64,000 bases of DNA from NCBI GenBank assembly GCA_964016875.1, contig OZ024724.1, positions 47,708,899 to 47,772,898 on the forward strand. Reading direction: 5' to 3'. Shown here one piece after another: positions 43,420-55,434 of the stretch; within the stretch, counting starts at the first letter, position 1, and every line of letters begins with the position of its first letter. The stretch comes from Fallopia convolvulus. Lineage: Eukaryota; Streptophyta; Magnoliopsida; Caryophyllales; Polygonaceae. The position numbers and the translations under genes were made by a program. A model generated the notes under the pieces. The model saw nothing but the letters and a program-made list of their open reading frames with translations, was not told the origin of the DNA and did not search any database.

Positions 43420-46297
43420 ATGCCAGTTGGACGTCGAAGGCTCGAATTTGAAAACGCCGGTTATTATTCAGAACCTGAATGTTCCCTGCACCGTAGCCGC
43501 CGAGAGAACCAAGCTATGACTACACCCGAGGAGATGACTCGTCAGATGGCTGAACTCCAAAGGCAGATGGAGGCGTTAAAAACCGAAAAAAGATGCCTCT
43601 GCTGCCGAGGCTGAGCGGCAACGAGTCAACAGTGCTCGTCTACAGGAAGAGCTGAATGCCTATCCGAGGAATGCCAAACAATACATGCATCCAAAACTGA
43701 GGGTGCCAGAGTCTCCAATTGTGCTTCCAGAGATAGAGAAACCTTTTGAGATTAAGTCTCAGTTTATATCCTTGATTAAGCGGGCTCAGTTTGAAGGGAA
43801 ACCTACTGAGTGCCCTATGGAGCATATTAGAAATTTTCTTGATTTATGTGACACCATAGCTGCTGAAGGTGTCACACTTGAATATATTCTATTAAAAGCT
43901 TTCAGGTGGTCTCTTACTGGGAAGGCCCTGTGTTGGTTGGAGAGCTTACCTCCGAAGTCTATCAGGACTTGGAAGAATTTGTATGATCAATTTCTTACAA
44001 AATTTTCCTCTCCTGCCAAGACAACGGAGTTGAGAAAGCGCATCACCTTCTATCACCAACTGCCTAATGAGACTTTTGTTGAAACATGGGAAAGATTTAA
44101 GGAGATTCTTAGACAGTTCCCCACTCATGGGCAACCCTTATATGGGATCTAAGAAATCTTTTTCCAGGGTATTAATGCAGAGACGAAGAACCGCATCAAC
44201 ACGCATACAACGTGCGGTTTTATAGAGATGGAACCCACAATTGCATGGGAATTGTTTGACAAGCTGTCTAACTGCGATGCCATGTATGGAACCCAGCAAT
44301 TTCCCCAGCCCCAGAGGCGTCTCTACGTGCCTAACAAGGAAAACGTTGACCCAGATGTCAAAAATCAATTTCTGCAAGACGAGGTCAACCGCGTGAAGAA
44401 GCATGTAAGTTTTCTGAAATCCTCTCAATCTTGTCAAGAATGTGGTTCTTCTGCCCATAGTACGTTTGCTTGCACTAACATAGAGCAGGTGAGAGCCGCT
44501 GAGACATATGTTGAAGTGAACTATATGAGAGGCCCATATGGAAACCAGCTTGAAAATTTTGACAGGTCAACCAATTATCAAACGTGGGGCAACCAAAACC
44601 CGAATCCTAACTATGCAGCGCCCCCACCGGATAGAAGACATGCACCATATCGACCTCCAGGCTACCAAGAGCCACCATCATGGGCCTTAGGGTTACAGGA
44701 AGGCATTAGCGGAATCCAAGCCAACCTGAACAATCAAAACAAAAGATGGGGAGAGTTCGATGTATGGAAGAAGAATGTCGACTCCCAACTAGGGAACCTT
44801 GCTGCACAGATTCCAAGGCCACAAGGGCAACTTCCGGGCCGTCTCGAAGAGAACCCTAGAGGACAAATAGCAGTGGTATACCTTAGGAGCGAAAAGACAT
44901 TACCGGAGCGTGTCCTAGCAAAGGAGAAGGACCCTAAGAGTGAAGAGGACGCCACGGTTCATCTCGGTAACGAGCCAGTGAGAGCAAGTACCGAACTGGC
45001 ACACCATGGTGATGAGGCTCCTAGGGTCGTCAATGACCCTAACCTAGGTAAGTTTTCTGATCCGAACCCCTCTCTCAATCCCGAGCTAGTTAACGACCCC
45101 ATCAGGGTCGGTAACGACCCTCCGGGAGCACCTAAGGACCCTAGTGTCGACCCGGTAACACCACCTCTCGAGCCTGACTTGGTTCTGAGAATGGTGAAAT
45201 CTCTTCCTTTTCCTATTAAGAAATCAAAGGACTCTACTGAGAGTAAGTTCAAGCGTTTCGTAAAAATTCTCCAGGGCATTAATATTTTCATCCCATTCGC
45301 TGAGGCCCTAAGCGAAATGCCGGCTTACACAAATTTTTTGAAAGATATTCTTAGCAGGAAAATATCCATCACAAAACTGCAAGACGAGGTCCGATCGATT
45401 GCTCTACCAAAAAAGCTAGGAGATCCAGGGAGATTTGCCATAACAATTGGCATAGGCGACCACAAATTCAAGGCTCTATGTGATTTAGGAGCCAGTGCTA
45501 GTTTACCCCCCCTTTCAATCTGGTCAAAAGCCAACATGGGACCATTGGTGCATGTAGACATGAACCTCTACATGGCAGATGGCTCAAGCATAAAGGCCAC
45601 AGGAGTCGTGGACGACTACCCCATTCAGGTCGGGAAATTCTTTATTCCAAAGGATTTCATCGTCCTCGATATGCCTGAAGACCCTCACGTCCCCATTATC
45701 CTAGGCAGGCCATTCCTAGCTACAGCAGGTGCTAGGGTCAATGTGCGGAAAGGACTCCTCACTTTTGATATTGGAGAAGAACGCGTGGAATTCAGCCTGG
45801 ATCAAAACGCTAATGACACCACTGCGGCTGCACAGATCGAGTTGACCCAGCCAGAACTCGATACAATTGTTCCTAACGATCCTCCTCCAATTATTGAAGT
45901 GGACAAACAATTCCTTACAGACCCCCCTCGGTCCAGTTCCGATCTCTACATGCAAAGCTATAATGAAGACCTCGGTAGCGTAAGGTCAACAATGGCTCCA
46001 ACAATCCCAGTATCAGAATCTTTTCCGATCAATCAAGGTGAGTATTCTAACCATGAATTCACTAATACAGGTTATAATTCTCTTCCGTATTTTATTCCTA
46101 CACCATACCCCACTATTGATGCTATAGAGGAGTCCAAGCCTCCATGGTTTTCGGATTTCACTAACCCTTGTGTAGGAATATCGGGTATCTTATTAGAGGA
46201 TAGAGGACCAAATTTAGTGACAAGAACCGATAATGTTTACAGAACTAAGTATGGGGTCCCTCAAAACCCCGACTTAGATGCAAGAGAACCACCTTGA
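43420..46297 (+). pseudogene. Athila gag-protease polyprotein, one frameshift and one stop
   Basis: ATG 43420 opens a frame (MPVGRRRLEFENAGYY) preceded by TTTTCTCAG, which could be a leader splice acceptor. An extra A in a run near 43590 shifts the frame. The correct frame runs on to a TAA at 44150-44152 and then to TGA/stop at 46297. Recognisable parts are the gag capsid region (43700-44200: LIKRAQFEGKPTECPMEHIR, LESLPPKSIRTWKNLYDQF), a single zinc-knuckle-like CQECGSSAHSTFAC, a proline-rich linker with repeated VNDP, and a pepsin-type protease (about 45430-45780) with ALCDLGASASLPPLSIW and IILGRPFLAT. The frame stops 200 residues after the protease, with no RT. Confidence 0.88.
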
Positions 46298-47498
46298 TTA
46301 GCCAAGGTAAGTACGTCGGACTGACGACGTTAAAAATAGCGCTTACGGGAGACAACCCGCTTTTAGTATAGTTTAGTTTTCTTTCTTCTTTTTCCTAGTT
46401 TTCTTTTGAGTTTTAGTGGTAGTTTTTAGGGTAGCAAGATAGAATAGTTTTTTAGCTAACAAGATGCAGGAGTTGGACTCGTAAATCACTCAAAAAAGGG
46501 CTACGGAGGCTCGTTAACGACCCAACCCAGAGTCGTTAACAACCCAGTTCGGCAACCCCAATTGGTAAAACGGGCAGGTAAGAAATTCTACCCTAATTTA
46601 TCTTCTATCTTTACCCATTGTGCCGCCCTTTTCATCCTTCCACTACCTCTAGCCCTCTCCTATAAAAACCCTTCAAAACCTCTCAAAAATCCCACTCTCA
46701 AACCTTCAATCCAATAGCTTAAACTCTCCAAAATCCTACCGATATTTCTCAGCACCGATCGGAAATCTCACCACCACCGAACTTTGGAGGCCCACCTTAG
46801 TTAAACGAGTTCGTCACCCTTGACTTGTTACCGACGAGATTCGAGCTCGTTAACCACCCAAATTTTCGATCTTAATTCTTCAATTCTCGATCTAACGTTA
46901 TGATTTCTAAACCCTAACTCTCTATTTGCATGATTCATGATTTATAGGGTCGAAATTTCATATCTTTTTGATATAGAGGATCGAATGGCATGTTCGTTGT
47001 TGCTCAATGATTTTATTGCTTGATAAGTTAGTGGTTGATCTTGATTTCTATGGTTTGTTCTTGCTTGATTCTCCATTGAAAATTGATTAAGAAAAGCATG
47101 AGCTACCTTGTTTTAGAATTATTTGATCTTCACTATAGTTTCTTGGGCAATTATAGCATGTTCAGGATGGGTAATTGAGCAAGTATGGGGTGCATATACC
47201 CGATTATGTGTCTTATGTAGGATTATGAGTGATGCATGCTTAATTCATGGTTTAATTTTGGAGTCTTTTACACTCGGAAACTGAAACTAGTTTTCGTACA
47301 GGCTCATTAACGACTTGCCCAGGTTCGTTAACGACCATGCGTATTATCAATCCTAAAAACCAGTCCAAATCCATTACCGACCCAATTGGGTCGTTAACGA
47401 GGCATTCCGAGAGTTATTCCGAGATCAAGTATGGGGTCTCTTGTCTATTGATTTGAGTGGATCTTATCTTGGAAAAGTCGTATTTTTTGTAGGACCAC
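46298..47498 (+). promoter_or_regulatory. Non-coding spacer with probable internal promoter
   Basis: Between gag-protease and the 3' ORF. Contains TATAAAAACC (46661-46670) followed by a C/T-rich leader with TCTCAAA words, and an acceptor-like TTTTTTGTAG (47483-47492) seven bases upstream of the 3' ORF ATG. Together this suggests a separate spliced transcript. Several copies of TCGTTAACGA lie here (46511, 47325, 47391). No coding frame. Confidence 0.5.
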
Positions 47499-49055
47499 AT
47501 GGCAAGTTCTAGCCGAGCCGCAACCCGAGCCCAAAAGAACAAGAGGACTCAACAGTCCCCATCTCCACCCCGCATGGACAATGTGATCTTGCGCACTCAA
47601 GGGCAAGCAGACCGCTACAATGCCATTCTAGACAAGGACCACTACACTAGGTGATTCTCGAGGACTAGTGCTAAATCGATGAGGCTCTATGATGATGTCA
47701 AGGAGGCCTTTTCTATTCTCGGCGTGCCTCACTTGTTGAAGAAGGAGAATGTACCACACTTCCCGGCTCTCATATCCGAGTTCCTAGCCACACTGGAGAC
47801 AAGATTCCCGACGAAGACTTCGGAAGGACGAATCAGATTTAGGCTCGGTAATGTGAACTGTGAGTTTACTTTGGCAGAGTTCAATGCTATTCTTGAGCTC
47901 CCAAACACTTCTCGAGATTACAGCCTTAAGGACTACAAGGTGACAAGGACTTAGAGCTATATCACCGGGGAAGTGGAGCCCTCCGCCGCAGCACTATCCG
48001 GGGCGAGCATCATCAACCCCATTTTTCGGATCATCCTCCGAGTACTAGCTGCTACATTCTGGCCCAAGAGAGAGTTGAACAGACCGACAAGGATAGAAGT
48101 TGCATGTCTTTGCACCATCCTATTTGAGGAGCCCGCCCCATTGAACTTGGGGTATGAATGGCTATACTATGTTGAGAAGTCGACCAAGTCAAAGGAAGTA
48201 TGGTGCAGGAACTTGGTCAGTCTCTTGGTGACTAACCTTGGAGTCGATCTCTCACTCTACACACCGGCCCACGCTCAATTACTCAACAGGAACTATTGGT
48301 TTAGTTCCGATATTTTTACTCAGGTTCAAGGCGGGTACAGTATCAAAGTTCAAGGTCGAGATGTAACGTCCACCTTATCAAGCATGGAGCTGCTATACGT
48401 ACCGAATTGGTACGAGCCATGGACGGGCCATGCATTCCCGTTTGAGCACAATCCGCGGGATGAGCCATCACTAAGGCCATGCGAGTCAAGGTTTGAGCGA
48501 GAGGAAGATGCTATGGAAGAAGACGATGAAGGGACTGAGGAAGCTACCAAGGGAGGTACAGAGGAGCTCGACGTCGAGGAAGAAGGCCTCGATCCTGAAA
48601 TTCTTGGCAACAATGTCTTCCTTAACGAGCCCGTCAGGGTCGTTAACGACCACTTCGAGGCTCCTACCGATGCTACTACCGAGGCTTACAACATCGGTAA
48701 CAACCCCCCGCAACAACCTATCGACCCGCAGTCATTCGGTCTCATGCCTTACAATCCGGTACTTTTTCAAGAGCATTTCCAGCCTCACTATCAACCACCG
48801 CCTCAGCCCGAGTACATTGGATCGAGTATCCCGCCTCCATGGGCTGAAGATCTTTCTGCTCAGATGCAGCAACTTAATCTTCAGCAGACACATATTCATA
48901 GGAGGATGGATAGATGGGAGAGCGTCTATTCTGCTCGCATGACATTAGAGGATGCGAGGCATCAACAGAGAGAGGCGGATGATGCAGAGCGCTGGAGGAC
49001 GATGTATGACTTCATGGGGAACTTCGAGCATTATTTTCCACCACCTGGGCGCTAA
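47499..49055 (+). pseudogene. Athila ORF1-family protein (3' ORF), two in-frame stops
   Basis: Single frame from ATG 47499 (MASSSRAATRAQKNKRTQ) to 49055, interrupted by TGA at 47652 and TAG at 47952-47954. The middle (FPALISEFLATLETRF, CEFTLAEFNAILELP, then IINPIFRIILRVLAATFW) resembles the ATHILA ORF-1 family, a plant retrotransposon protein of unknown function in the position where some elements carry env-like genes. The C-terminal part is acidic (EEDDEGTEE) and then Q/P-rich. No transmembrane segment is evident, so an envelope role is not supported. About 519 codons in total. Confidence 0.8.
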
Positions 49056-49097
49056 TTCAACTTGAAGAATTATTTTGTTTTCTGCTTTAAGATCTTG

Positions 49098-49176
49098 TAA
49101 GTTTTTTCTGTTTTTTCTTTTCTTTTCTTTTTCTTTTCTTTTTCTTTTCTTTTTCTTTTCTTTTTCTTTTCTTCTG
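49098..49176 (+). repeat. (TTTTC)n pyrimidine tract
   Basis: About a dozen TTTTC/TTTTTC units on the plus strand directly after the 3' ORF of the Athila element. Pyrimidine-rich on the coding strand, so it is not the polypurine tract. Confidence 0.9.
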
Positions 49177-50813
49177 CTTATTTTTATTACTGTGGGGACA
49201 TTGTAATTTTAAGTATGGGGTGGGAAAGGGTAGAAAAGTTAGTGTCTTGTGTGTTTTTTTTGTGTCTTTTATGTTTTAAGTAGTTCTTTTGTTTCCTAAA
49301 AAAATCATAAAATTGAATAATGGAAAATTGCAAAAAAGAGTTTTAAAATTGATAGATACCCTCTTTCTTATGGTTCTATGATAGTAGTTAATAGCATGAT
49401 CATAAAAATCCTTGCAAGCATGTCTTTTAGAGTATAGCCTGATTCTTGTTCTGAAGTTGTTTTTATAGAGGAATAGCATTTGATGAAACTGAGCATGTAT
49501 ACTTTTAGCATAAGTGATGCAATCCAACAACAAAAATTTTACCTTGTGAGATATTTTTGGCCTTATAGGGAGAACATTAAAAACCCCTCTTCTTTTCTTG
49601 TGTGATTTACTCTCTATATGCATATTATCTCTTGGAATTGTGATAGTTATCTATTTCTTGAGACCTATATAAGATATATAGTACATTACTTGTGAAGATC
49701 ATATGATAGAGAACTTTTTCATAAGCACTATTAATCCTTATCCACCCTTACATTATCCCGCTTTTTGAAGCCACTTTGAGCCTGAAGTCTTTATTTTTAG
49801 CTCCACAGAAATTTTCCCTAGCCGAGATAAGCTTGACCCTATCCGAGGATTAGGACTTAGATTGGAGAGGTTCGTTTTGTTGAGTGTAAAAAAAAAGGGA
49901 GTGAAATGTTATGTTTGGTTCGAAATTAAGGTTTATGGGAAGGATGGATTGGAAGTCTCTTATTTTATTTTGTAAGAAGAAAGATCTCTTGGTAATAAAA
50001 GATGCACAAAATAAGGTCGTTTGTTGAGAAAAAAAAGGAAAAAAAGGGGGAAAGTATACACGATGAAGCTCGGTTAACGACCTTGGTTGGTTCGTTAACG
50101 AGGCTGCGCAAGTAAAAATAAAAAGGAGGTTGAAAGGAAAAGAGTTGGAAGTAAAATGGGAAGAAGAAAAGAAAAAAGATGTGCAATAGTGTTTAATAGA
50201 TAAGCCAGAGATTTGAGTTGTGTTATGGGACTTTCTAAGATATATTGGGTGACTGATAAGGAAGTGCGTATTGTTGAGTGAGTTTGGTATTTTTTTTTAT
50301 GAGTGTTTTGGTAAGAAGTGTGAGTTTTTAAGAGTCTTTAATTCCCGGATATTATTATCAGCACATGGCCAAAATATTTCCACGCCAAATTGTCTTTACC
50401 AAGCCCCACTACAACCCGGCCGAATGGAAGCTTCTATGAAGTTTTTCATTGAGCCCCTAAGTTCTCTTGATGATTTTTGCTTGTTTTGACAAATCTTAGG
50501 TGGAGAGTTTGGTGATACAAGTTCCAATTTATATGAGTTTTTGTATATAAGATGAGTTGAGAAATTGAATTTATAAACCCAAACACTTGAGAGATGAGTA
50601 AAACACATATATCCCTGGTGAGGTTGGATTGTATTTGCTTATGTCTATTTGGTACATATATGTGTGATGACGTTACTAGTCATTTGCTATTTTCTGCTAT
50701 GTGTTGAAGTTGCTTTTTAGATAATGGCTATTAGCTTGATGAGTATGATTGTTTGGTTTTGATTATTGTTTAGTGATTGCTTGAGGACAAGCAAGTTTAA
50801 GTATGGGGTATTT
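49177..50813 (+). other. Athila 3' untranslated region with polypurine tract
   Basis: No coding frame. Ends with AAGTATGGGGTATTT (50799-50813) against the 3' LTR, serving as the polypurine region. The phrase AAGTATGGGGT also occurs near 47191, 47429, 49212 and 46250, so the tract motif is repeated through the element. A pair of GTTAACGA words lies at 50071 and 50092. Confidence 0.6.
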
Positions 50814-52277
50814 TGATATTCATGTTTTTGGTATAGTTTTTAGTGTGTTTTCTTAGTTTGTTAGGATTAGTTTTAGTACTTTTAGGGTTAGTTTTGTGTG
50901 TTTTTGGATGGTTTTGCATATTTTGTGAAAAGTATGGAAGCTACTCCGTTTTGTGTCTTTTTGTAGGTTTTAGCCAGGAAACAGTGCTTTTTGGAGCTGA
51001 ATTGGAGTATTATGATGAAGGACGAAAGAGTATGGAGATGAGAAGTCGAAGTCGAAGTTTTAAGAGTTGAAGAGTTGAAGAAGACCAAATCCAAGCTCGT
51101 TAACGAGGTTGCAAAGGGTCGTTAACGAGGCTTAGAGATAGAATTTTTCGAGAGATCTTTGTGACGTCTACCGACCCTGTGCGGAAATTTATCCTGATAA
51201 TTCCGTGTCGATAGGGTTTTTAATGAGTCTGAAGGTTATTATATTTTATATTTTATGTCTTGTTAGATTATCTTTCTATCTTTTTAGAGCTAGTTTCTAT
51301 CTTTTAGGAAAGTTTTTATCTTTTTAACCTTTTTATTAGATAGCTTTATTAGTATAAATACCCTTCTTTCTAGCCTGAAAGGAAGGGGAGCGAGTTGGAA
51401 TTCAGTTTTAGGAGAGCCGAGAGAACGGGAGAAGTCGAGTGGAAGATTATCGAGTCGAGGTGGAACGAGAGCGAAGCCAGGGTCGTTAATCGTGTCTTGT
51501 ATTCGGTATTCTTGCTGTTTTCGGTTTCATCTGAAGTCTGTAAGACGATAATTTTCTTATTGATTTGAAGTAGTTTTGTTTTCAATGTTTTCTCTTATTG
51601 AAGCTATTTGTTTTATAGTTATGAGTAGTGAGTAGTTTTCTATTCTAGGGTCGGGGTTGAAACCCGACATAGTTATGCATGTTTGATGAGTAGGTTGAAG
51701 TGTTGAATGCCTTTTATCTATTTTAGATTGCTTGTTGTGTTTATGGCTTGATGTGAATCGAGGTAATTTGAGTTCTTAACTTGATTGAGAGAGAAAGTTA
51801 TTGGCTTGAAGGTTGATAATGTTCGAATACGAAAGTTTCGAGCTTTGGATCCAAGACAAGTGATTGAGTGAATTAGTTTATGAGAATAGATTGATTTGCT
51901 TGCTAATCAGCGATAGTTGATGAATTTATCTATTTAAAGGCATGATCTTTATCTTCTTACGAGTTTATATGCATAGCTATGTTGTGGTAACCCTTGTCCT
52001 AGATTTTTATTCTTATTTGAGTTTTCTATCGTTATATTCACTATCGAGTATTTGCCTCGGTACCGAACCTGTGTTTTAGTTCGTTAGTAGTACGACCCTG
52101 ACAAAGTCGTTAACGAGGTTGGTCGTGGGTGTTTTGTGTTGATTTTGCTTAGTTTTTATTTTTAGTAGTTGATAAACAAACAACATTGCTTCTCGTGGAA
52201 CGATCCTGACTCCCCTATACTCAGCGGGGTTTTGACTTATAAATTTATTTGTTGTCTAGAGAAAAGACCCGTTAACA
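50814..52277 (+). repeat. 3' LTR of the Athila-type element
   Basis: 1464 bases, the partner of 41885-43337, with scattered substitutions and a few small indels (near 51550-51620 and 52090). Followed by TSD CTTAA. Confidence 0.93.
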
Positions 52278-52447
52278 CTTAACATATTTAATTAATTTCT
52301 TCATTGCCATTGTAGTGAACTTTAATAACCTTTTATTATATAATATTAGATTATAATGATTATTAAATTATCTATTTTTAGGAAAAAAATTTATTGGAAT
52401 AAATATCTGTTTTATTATATTTAGAATTTAGCGGATATTACATCTGG

Positions 52448-55350
52448 TGGATACGGGATCTTCTGTGGACATCATGTAGTATGATGCCTTCGAGCAACTA
52501 GTTATTTCGGCAACATCCTTGAAGCCCTATTCCGGAAAGCTAATGTCCTTCCCAGGAGACGAGGTCGATGGGGCAGGCCTCATCGACCTCGATGACGTTG
52601 GGAGCGGGTTCGACGAGGCGAACCGAGATGGTAGAGTTCACTCATTTCACTATGGTTCGTTTGCCCTCGGTGTATAAACCGATCATCGGGAGAGTATCCC
52701 TAATGAAGTTTCAAGCTATGGTGTCCATCTACCACCAAATATGAAGTTTCTAGTCGAAGGCGGAGTCGGAGAGGTCAAGGGCAACCTAGAGGAGGTTCAT
52801 TTTTGTTATGCGACCTCCGCAAAACATAAGTGTCTAGTGTTCGTGGTGGATGCTCCCGGGATGCTGATCTCGAGTTTCGGGACTTTACAGTCTCAACCTC
52901 GGAAGCTAAAAGAAGAGTTGTCACTCTCTTTGGCGACGAGGCGGAGAGGCTCTTCCTGGGCGAATGTTTCTCTTGGGAGTCAGCATTGTTGCTGGAATCC
53001 CTGCTCGCTGGCTACCGCGACGTGTTCACTTGGAATACAAAAGATCTCTGTGGAGTTCCACGGACTGTGGCCCAGCATTCATTGAACATCGACGTCACTA
53101 CTCGTCCTGTGGTGCAGCGATGGAGGAAAATGAACGAGAAAAGGGCAAGCGCTGTGAATGCCGAGGTGGGGAAGCTACTGGCCATGGGGTTTATCCGCGA
53201 GGTCCAGTACCCTAGGTGGTTGTCTAACGTCGTACTAGTAAAAAAGGCCAGCGGGAAGTGGCGCATGGGCGTGGTTTTCAAAGACCTGAGCTTCCTCGAC
53301 GGTTTGAGCCATGGTCCTGAGCTTCCTCGAGGCGTTCAGGTTACAACCAGGTCTTAATGAACCAACGAGATGAGGAGGAAACATCCTTCATCACGCAACG
53401 AGGGACCTATTGCTACAAGGTCATGCCTTTTGGTCTGAAGAATGCGGGAGCCACCTTCCAGTGGCTTGTGGACTGAATCTTCAAGAATCATCTAGGGAAA
53501 AATGTGTCGGCTTATGTTAACAACATTGTGGTCTAGAGGAAAACCTCGGAGGAACATCTTGTTGACCTCGCAGAGGTTTTTGCGACACTCAGACACATCA
53601 GGCTCAGCCTCAATCCTGAAAAATGTGTGTTCGGTGTGTCATCAGGAAAATTCATGGGGTTCATGATCAGTGCCCGGGGAATAGATGTGAACCCCTCCAA
53701 GATCGAATCAATTCTCTCAATAATGTCACCCAGTCTCGGACCGAGCTACAACGACTCAACGACGTTGTGAACTACCTAGGGAGGTTCTGCTCTCGTTTGG
53801 CGGACAGGTCGCTGCCTTTCTTCACGACCCTAAAGAAAAACGACAAGTTTGGCTAGGACGAGGAGTTAGAGCTTGCTTTCTCTAGGCTGAAGGCATTTCT
53901 GTCAAAGCTCTCCACGTTCTCACCTCCGAACGTGGGACAAGATTTGCAACTATACATGGTTGTGAGCCTAGAGAAGGTCAGCGCGGTGTTGATAAGGAAG
54001 GCGATGCACCCCGTCTATTTCATCAATCGCGTGCTCCAGCCTACGGAGAAGCGATACTCCCTGGCAGAGAAAATGACGTTGACTGTGGTAACAGCCGCGA
54101 GGTGCCTGCGCCCTTACTTTAATGCCCATCTAATCCAGGTCCTCTCTAATCTCCCTCTCCGAAAGATCCTCCACCAGTCCGCCCTTTCCGAGCGGATGAC
54201 GAAGTGGGCGGTCGGGCTCTCCGAGTTCGACGTCAGCTACCTGACAAGAACTGCGATGAAGGGGCAGGCTCTCGCCGACTTCATGTTGGAAGTAACCTTC
54301 CCCGAAATTGATGAAAGCACGGAGGAGTGGAAGGTGTTTGTGGACGGCTCGCGATGTGACGCCGGAGGTGAGGCTGGCGTATTTGTTGCCGATCCCTCAA
54401 TCGAGATGGACTATGCTCTTAAATTCGCCCTCAATGCCACCAATAACGAGGCCGAGTATGAGGCCATGATTGTCGGGATAGAGATGGCGCTACTCAGTGG
54501 AACTCGCAAAATCAGGGTGTGCGCCAACTCCGAGTTGGTGGCACGACAGTTGAGTAGGCAATATGAGGCCAATACGGGGTTCTTACCCGCGTACCGGGAG
54601 AAGGTTAAAGCCTTAGTATCCTATCTAGAAACGTTTGCAGTGGAATCCATACCGCGCACTAAACACACAAAGGCAGATGCCCTTGAAAGGCTGGGGTCGG
54701 CTCTTCCCTTAGAAGTGAGCAATCACGTAATGGAGCAGAGCAAGCTCTCACGGAGCGTGACCAGCGGAGTTTTCTCCATTAGACTCGAATACTGGAGACT
54801 CCCATCACGCTATATGTGGAAAGAGGGATCCTTCCTGAGGATCCCTTAGAGGCAAAAAAACTCAAAATGCATGAAGCTCGCTACTACGTTATTGGAGAAC
54901 AACTCTATCGTTGGGGCTTCGCAGAGCCCAATTTGTTGTGTGTGCCGGGCGAGGCTAAAGAGCACATCTTGTTTGAGGCGCATGAGGGAGTGTGTGGCGT
55001 CCATCCCGGTTGGCGCGCCTTGTCACAAAAGATTGTCCACTTGGGGTACTTTTGGCCCACTCTCAGACAGGACACGAGGACTTACGTCTAGAACTGCGAC
55101 GGGTGCCAGAGGCACGCAAACATCCAACATGCCCCAAACTCACCTTTGCGCTCATTTCACACACCCTGTCCCTTTGCAATGTGGATGATGGACATTCTAG
55201 GACCCTTCCCCAAGGTCGCGCGGAGGGTCTAGTACATCCTGGTCATCGTTGACTATTTCACGAAGTGGGTCGAGGCAGAGGCGGTGGTGAAGATCACGGA
55301 AGAAAAGGTCTGCTCTTTTCTCTGGAAAAACCTTGTGTGCCGCTTCGGAT
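52448..55350 (+). pseudogene. Pol of the Tat-like element: protease, RT, RNase H, partial integrase
   Basis: The protease active site DTGSS follows directly after the nested insertion (52450-52465). RT fingers occur at 53080-53290 (MGFIREVQYPRWLSNVV, SGKWRMGVVF). A gap follows, then TQRGTYCYKVMPFGLKNAGATF (53390-53460). The catalytic box reads YVNN (53513-53524) instead of YVDD. RNase H (54330-54620) keeps VFVDGS and ATNNEAEYEA but shows NSELV where DSQLV is usual. Integrase keeps the HHCC finger (HEGVCGVHPGW, NCDGCQRH) and the first catalytic aspartate region (MMDILGPF), then ends. In-frame stops occur at several points, including after the zinc finger's first half (55089). Non-functional. 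Confidence 0.85.
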
Positions 55351-55434
55351 AGGAAGGCGATGAGTGGAATTCGCTTGTCTTTCTCTATGAACGTAGCACA
55401 CCACATGGTCTAGGCTACAACACCAAAGGGGTTA

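Larger units (their letters stand above)
41885..52277 (+). mobile_element. Athila-type Ty3/gypsy element lacking RT and integrase
   Basis: LTRs of 1453 and 1464 bases (41885-43337, 50814-52277) start TGATATTCATG and end AACA. They are flanked by the duplication CTTAA (41880-41884, 52278-52282). The primer site TGGCGCCGTTGACGGGGA (43341-43358) differs by one base from the Asp-tRNA type used by Athila. Gag-protease (43420-46297) and a 3' ORF (47499-49055) remain. There is no reverse transcriptase, RNase H or integrase between them. Gag resembles Athila gag and the 3' ORF resembles the Athila ORF1 family. With closely similar LTRs it looks relatively young but depends on helpers. Confidence 0.93.
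40912..52442 (-). mobile_element. Solo LTR (TGTAATATCCG family, 1133 bp) split by Athila element
   Basis: On the minus strand it runs from TGTAATATCCGC (52442 downward) to GGTGTTACA (40912). It is flanked by the duplication TCTGG (40907-40911 and 52443-52447). Removing the Athila element and one CTTAA copy leaves 1133 bases. Its 3' part (plus 40912-41420) aligns in reverse complement with 62990-63421 of the second copy (59975-63421), including the GACGGTAAA and GTCACTGGCGGTAATACC block. There is no internal domain, so it is interpreted as a solo LTR formed by LTR-LTR recombination. The superfamily is probably Ty3/gypsy. Confidence 0.82.
38170..55430 (+). mobile_element. Tat-like Ty3/gypsy retrotransposon, 3' truncated, interrupted by nested elements
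   Basis: In order: an LTR ending near 39158, primer site TGGCACCATCTGTGGGAA (39163-39180), gag (39240-40335), protease start, then a nested insertion (40912-52442). After it come protease, RT, RNase H and the N-terminal part of integrase to about 55350. RT-RH-IN order and the tRNA-type primer phrase place it in Ty3/gypsy, most likely the Tat branch. The left start is uncertain. The right LTR and the rest of integrase are absent, and copia gag sequence follows abruptly near 55430. Many stops and changed catalytic residues show it is dead. Confidence 0.8.

Noticed and set aside
47499..49055. Envelope gene in the Athila element
   Set aside because: It is in the env position, but no signal peptide or membrane segment is visible. 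Called ORF1-family instead.
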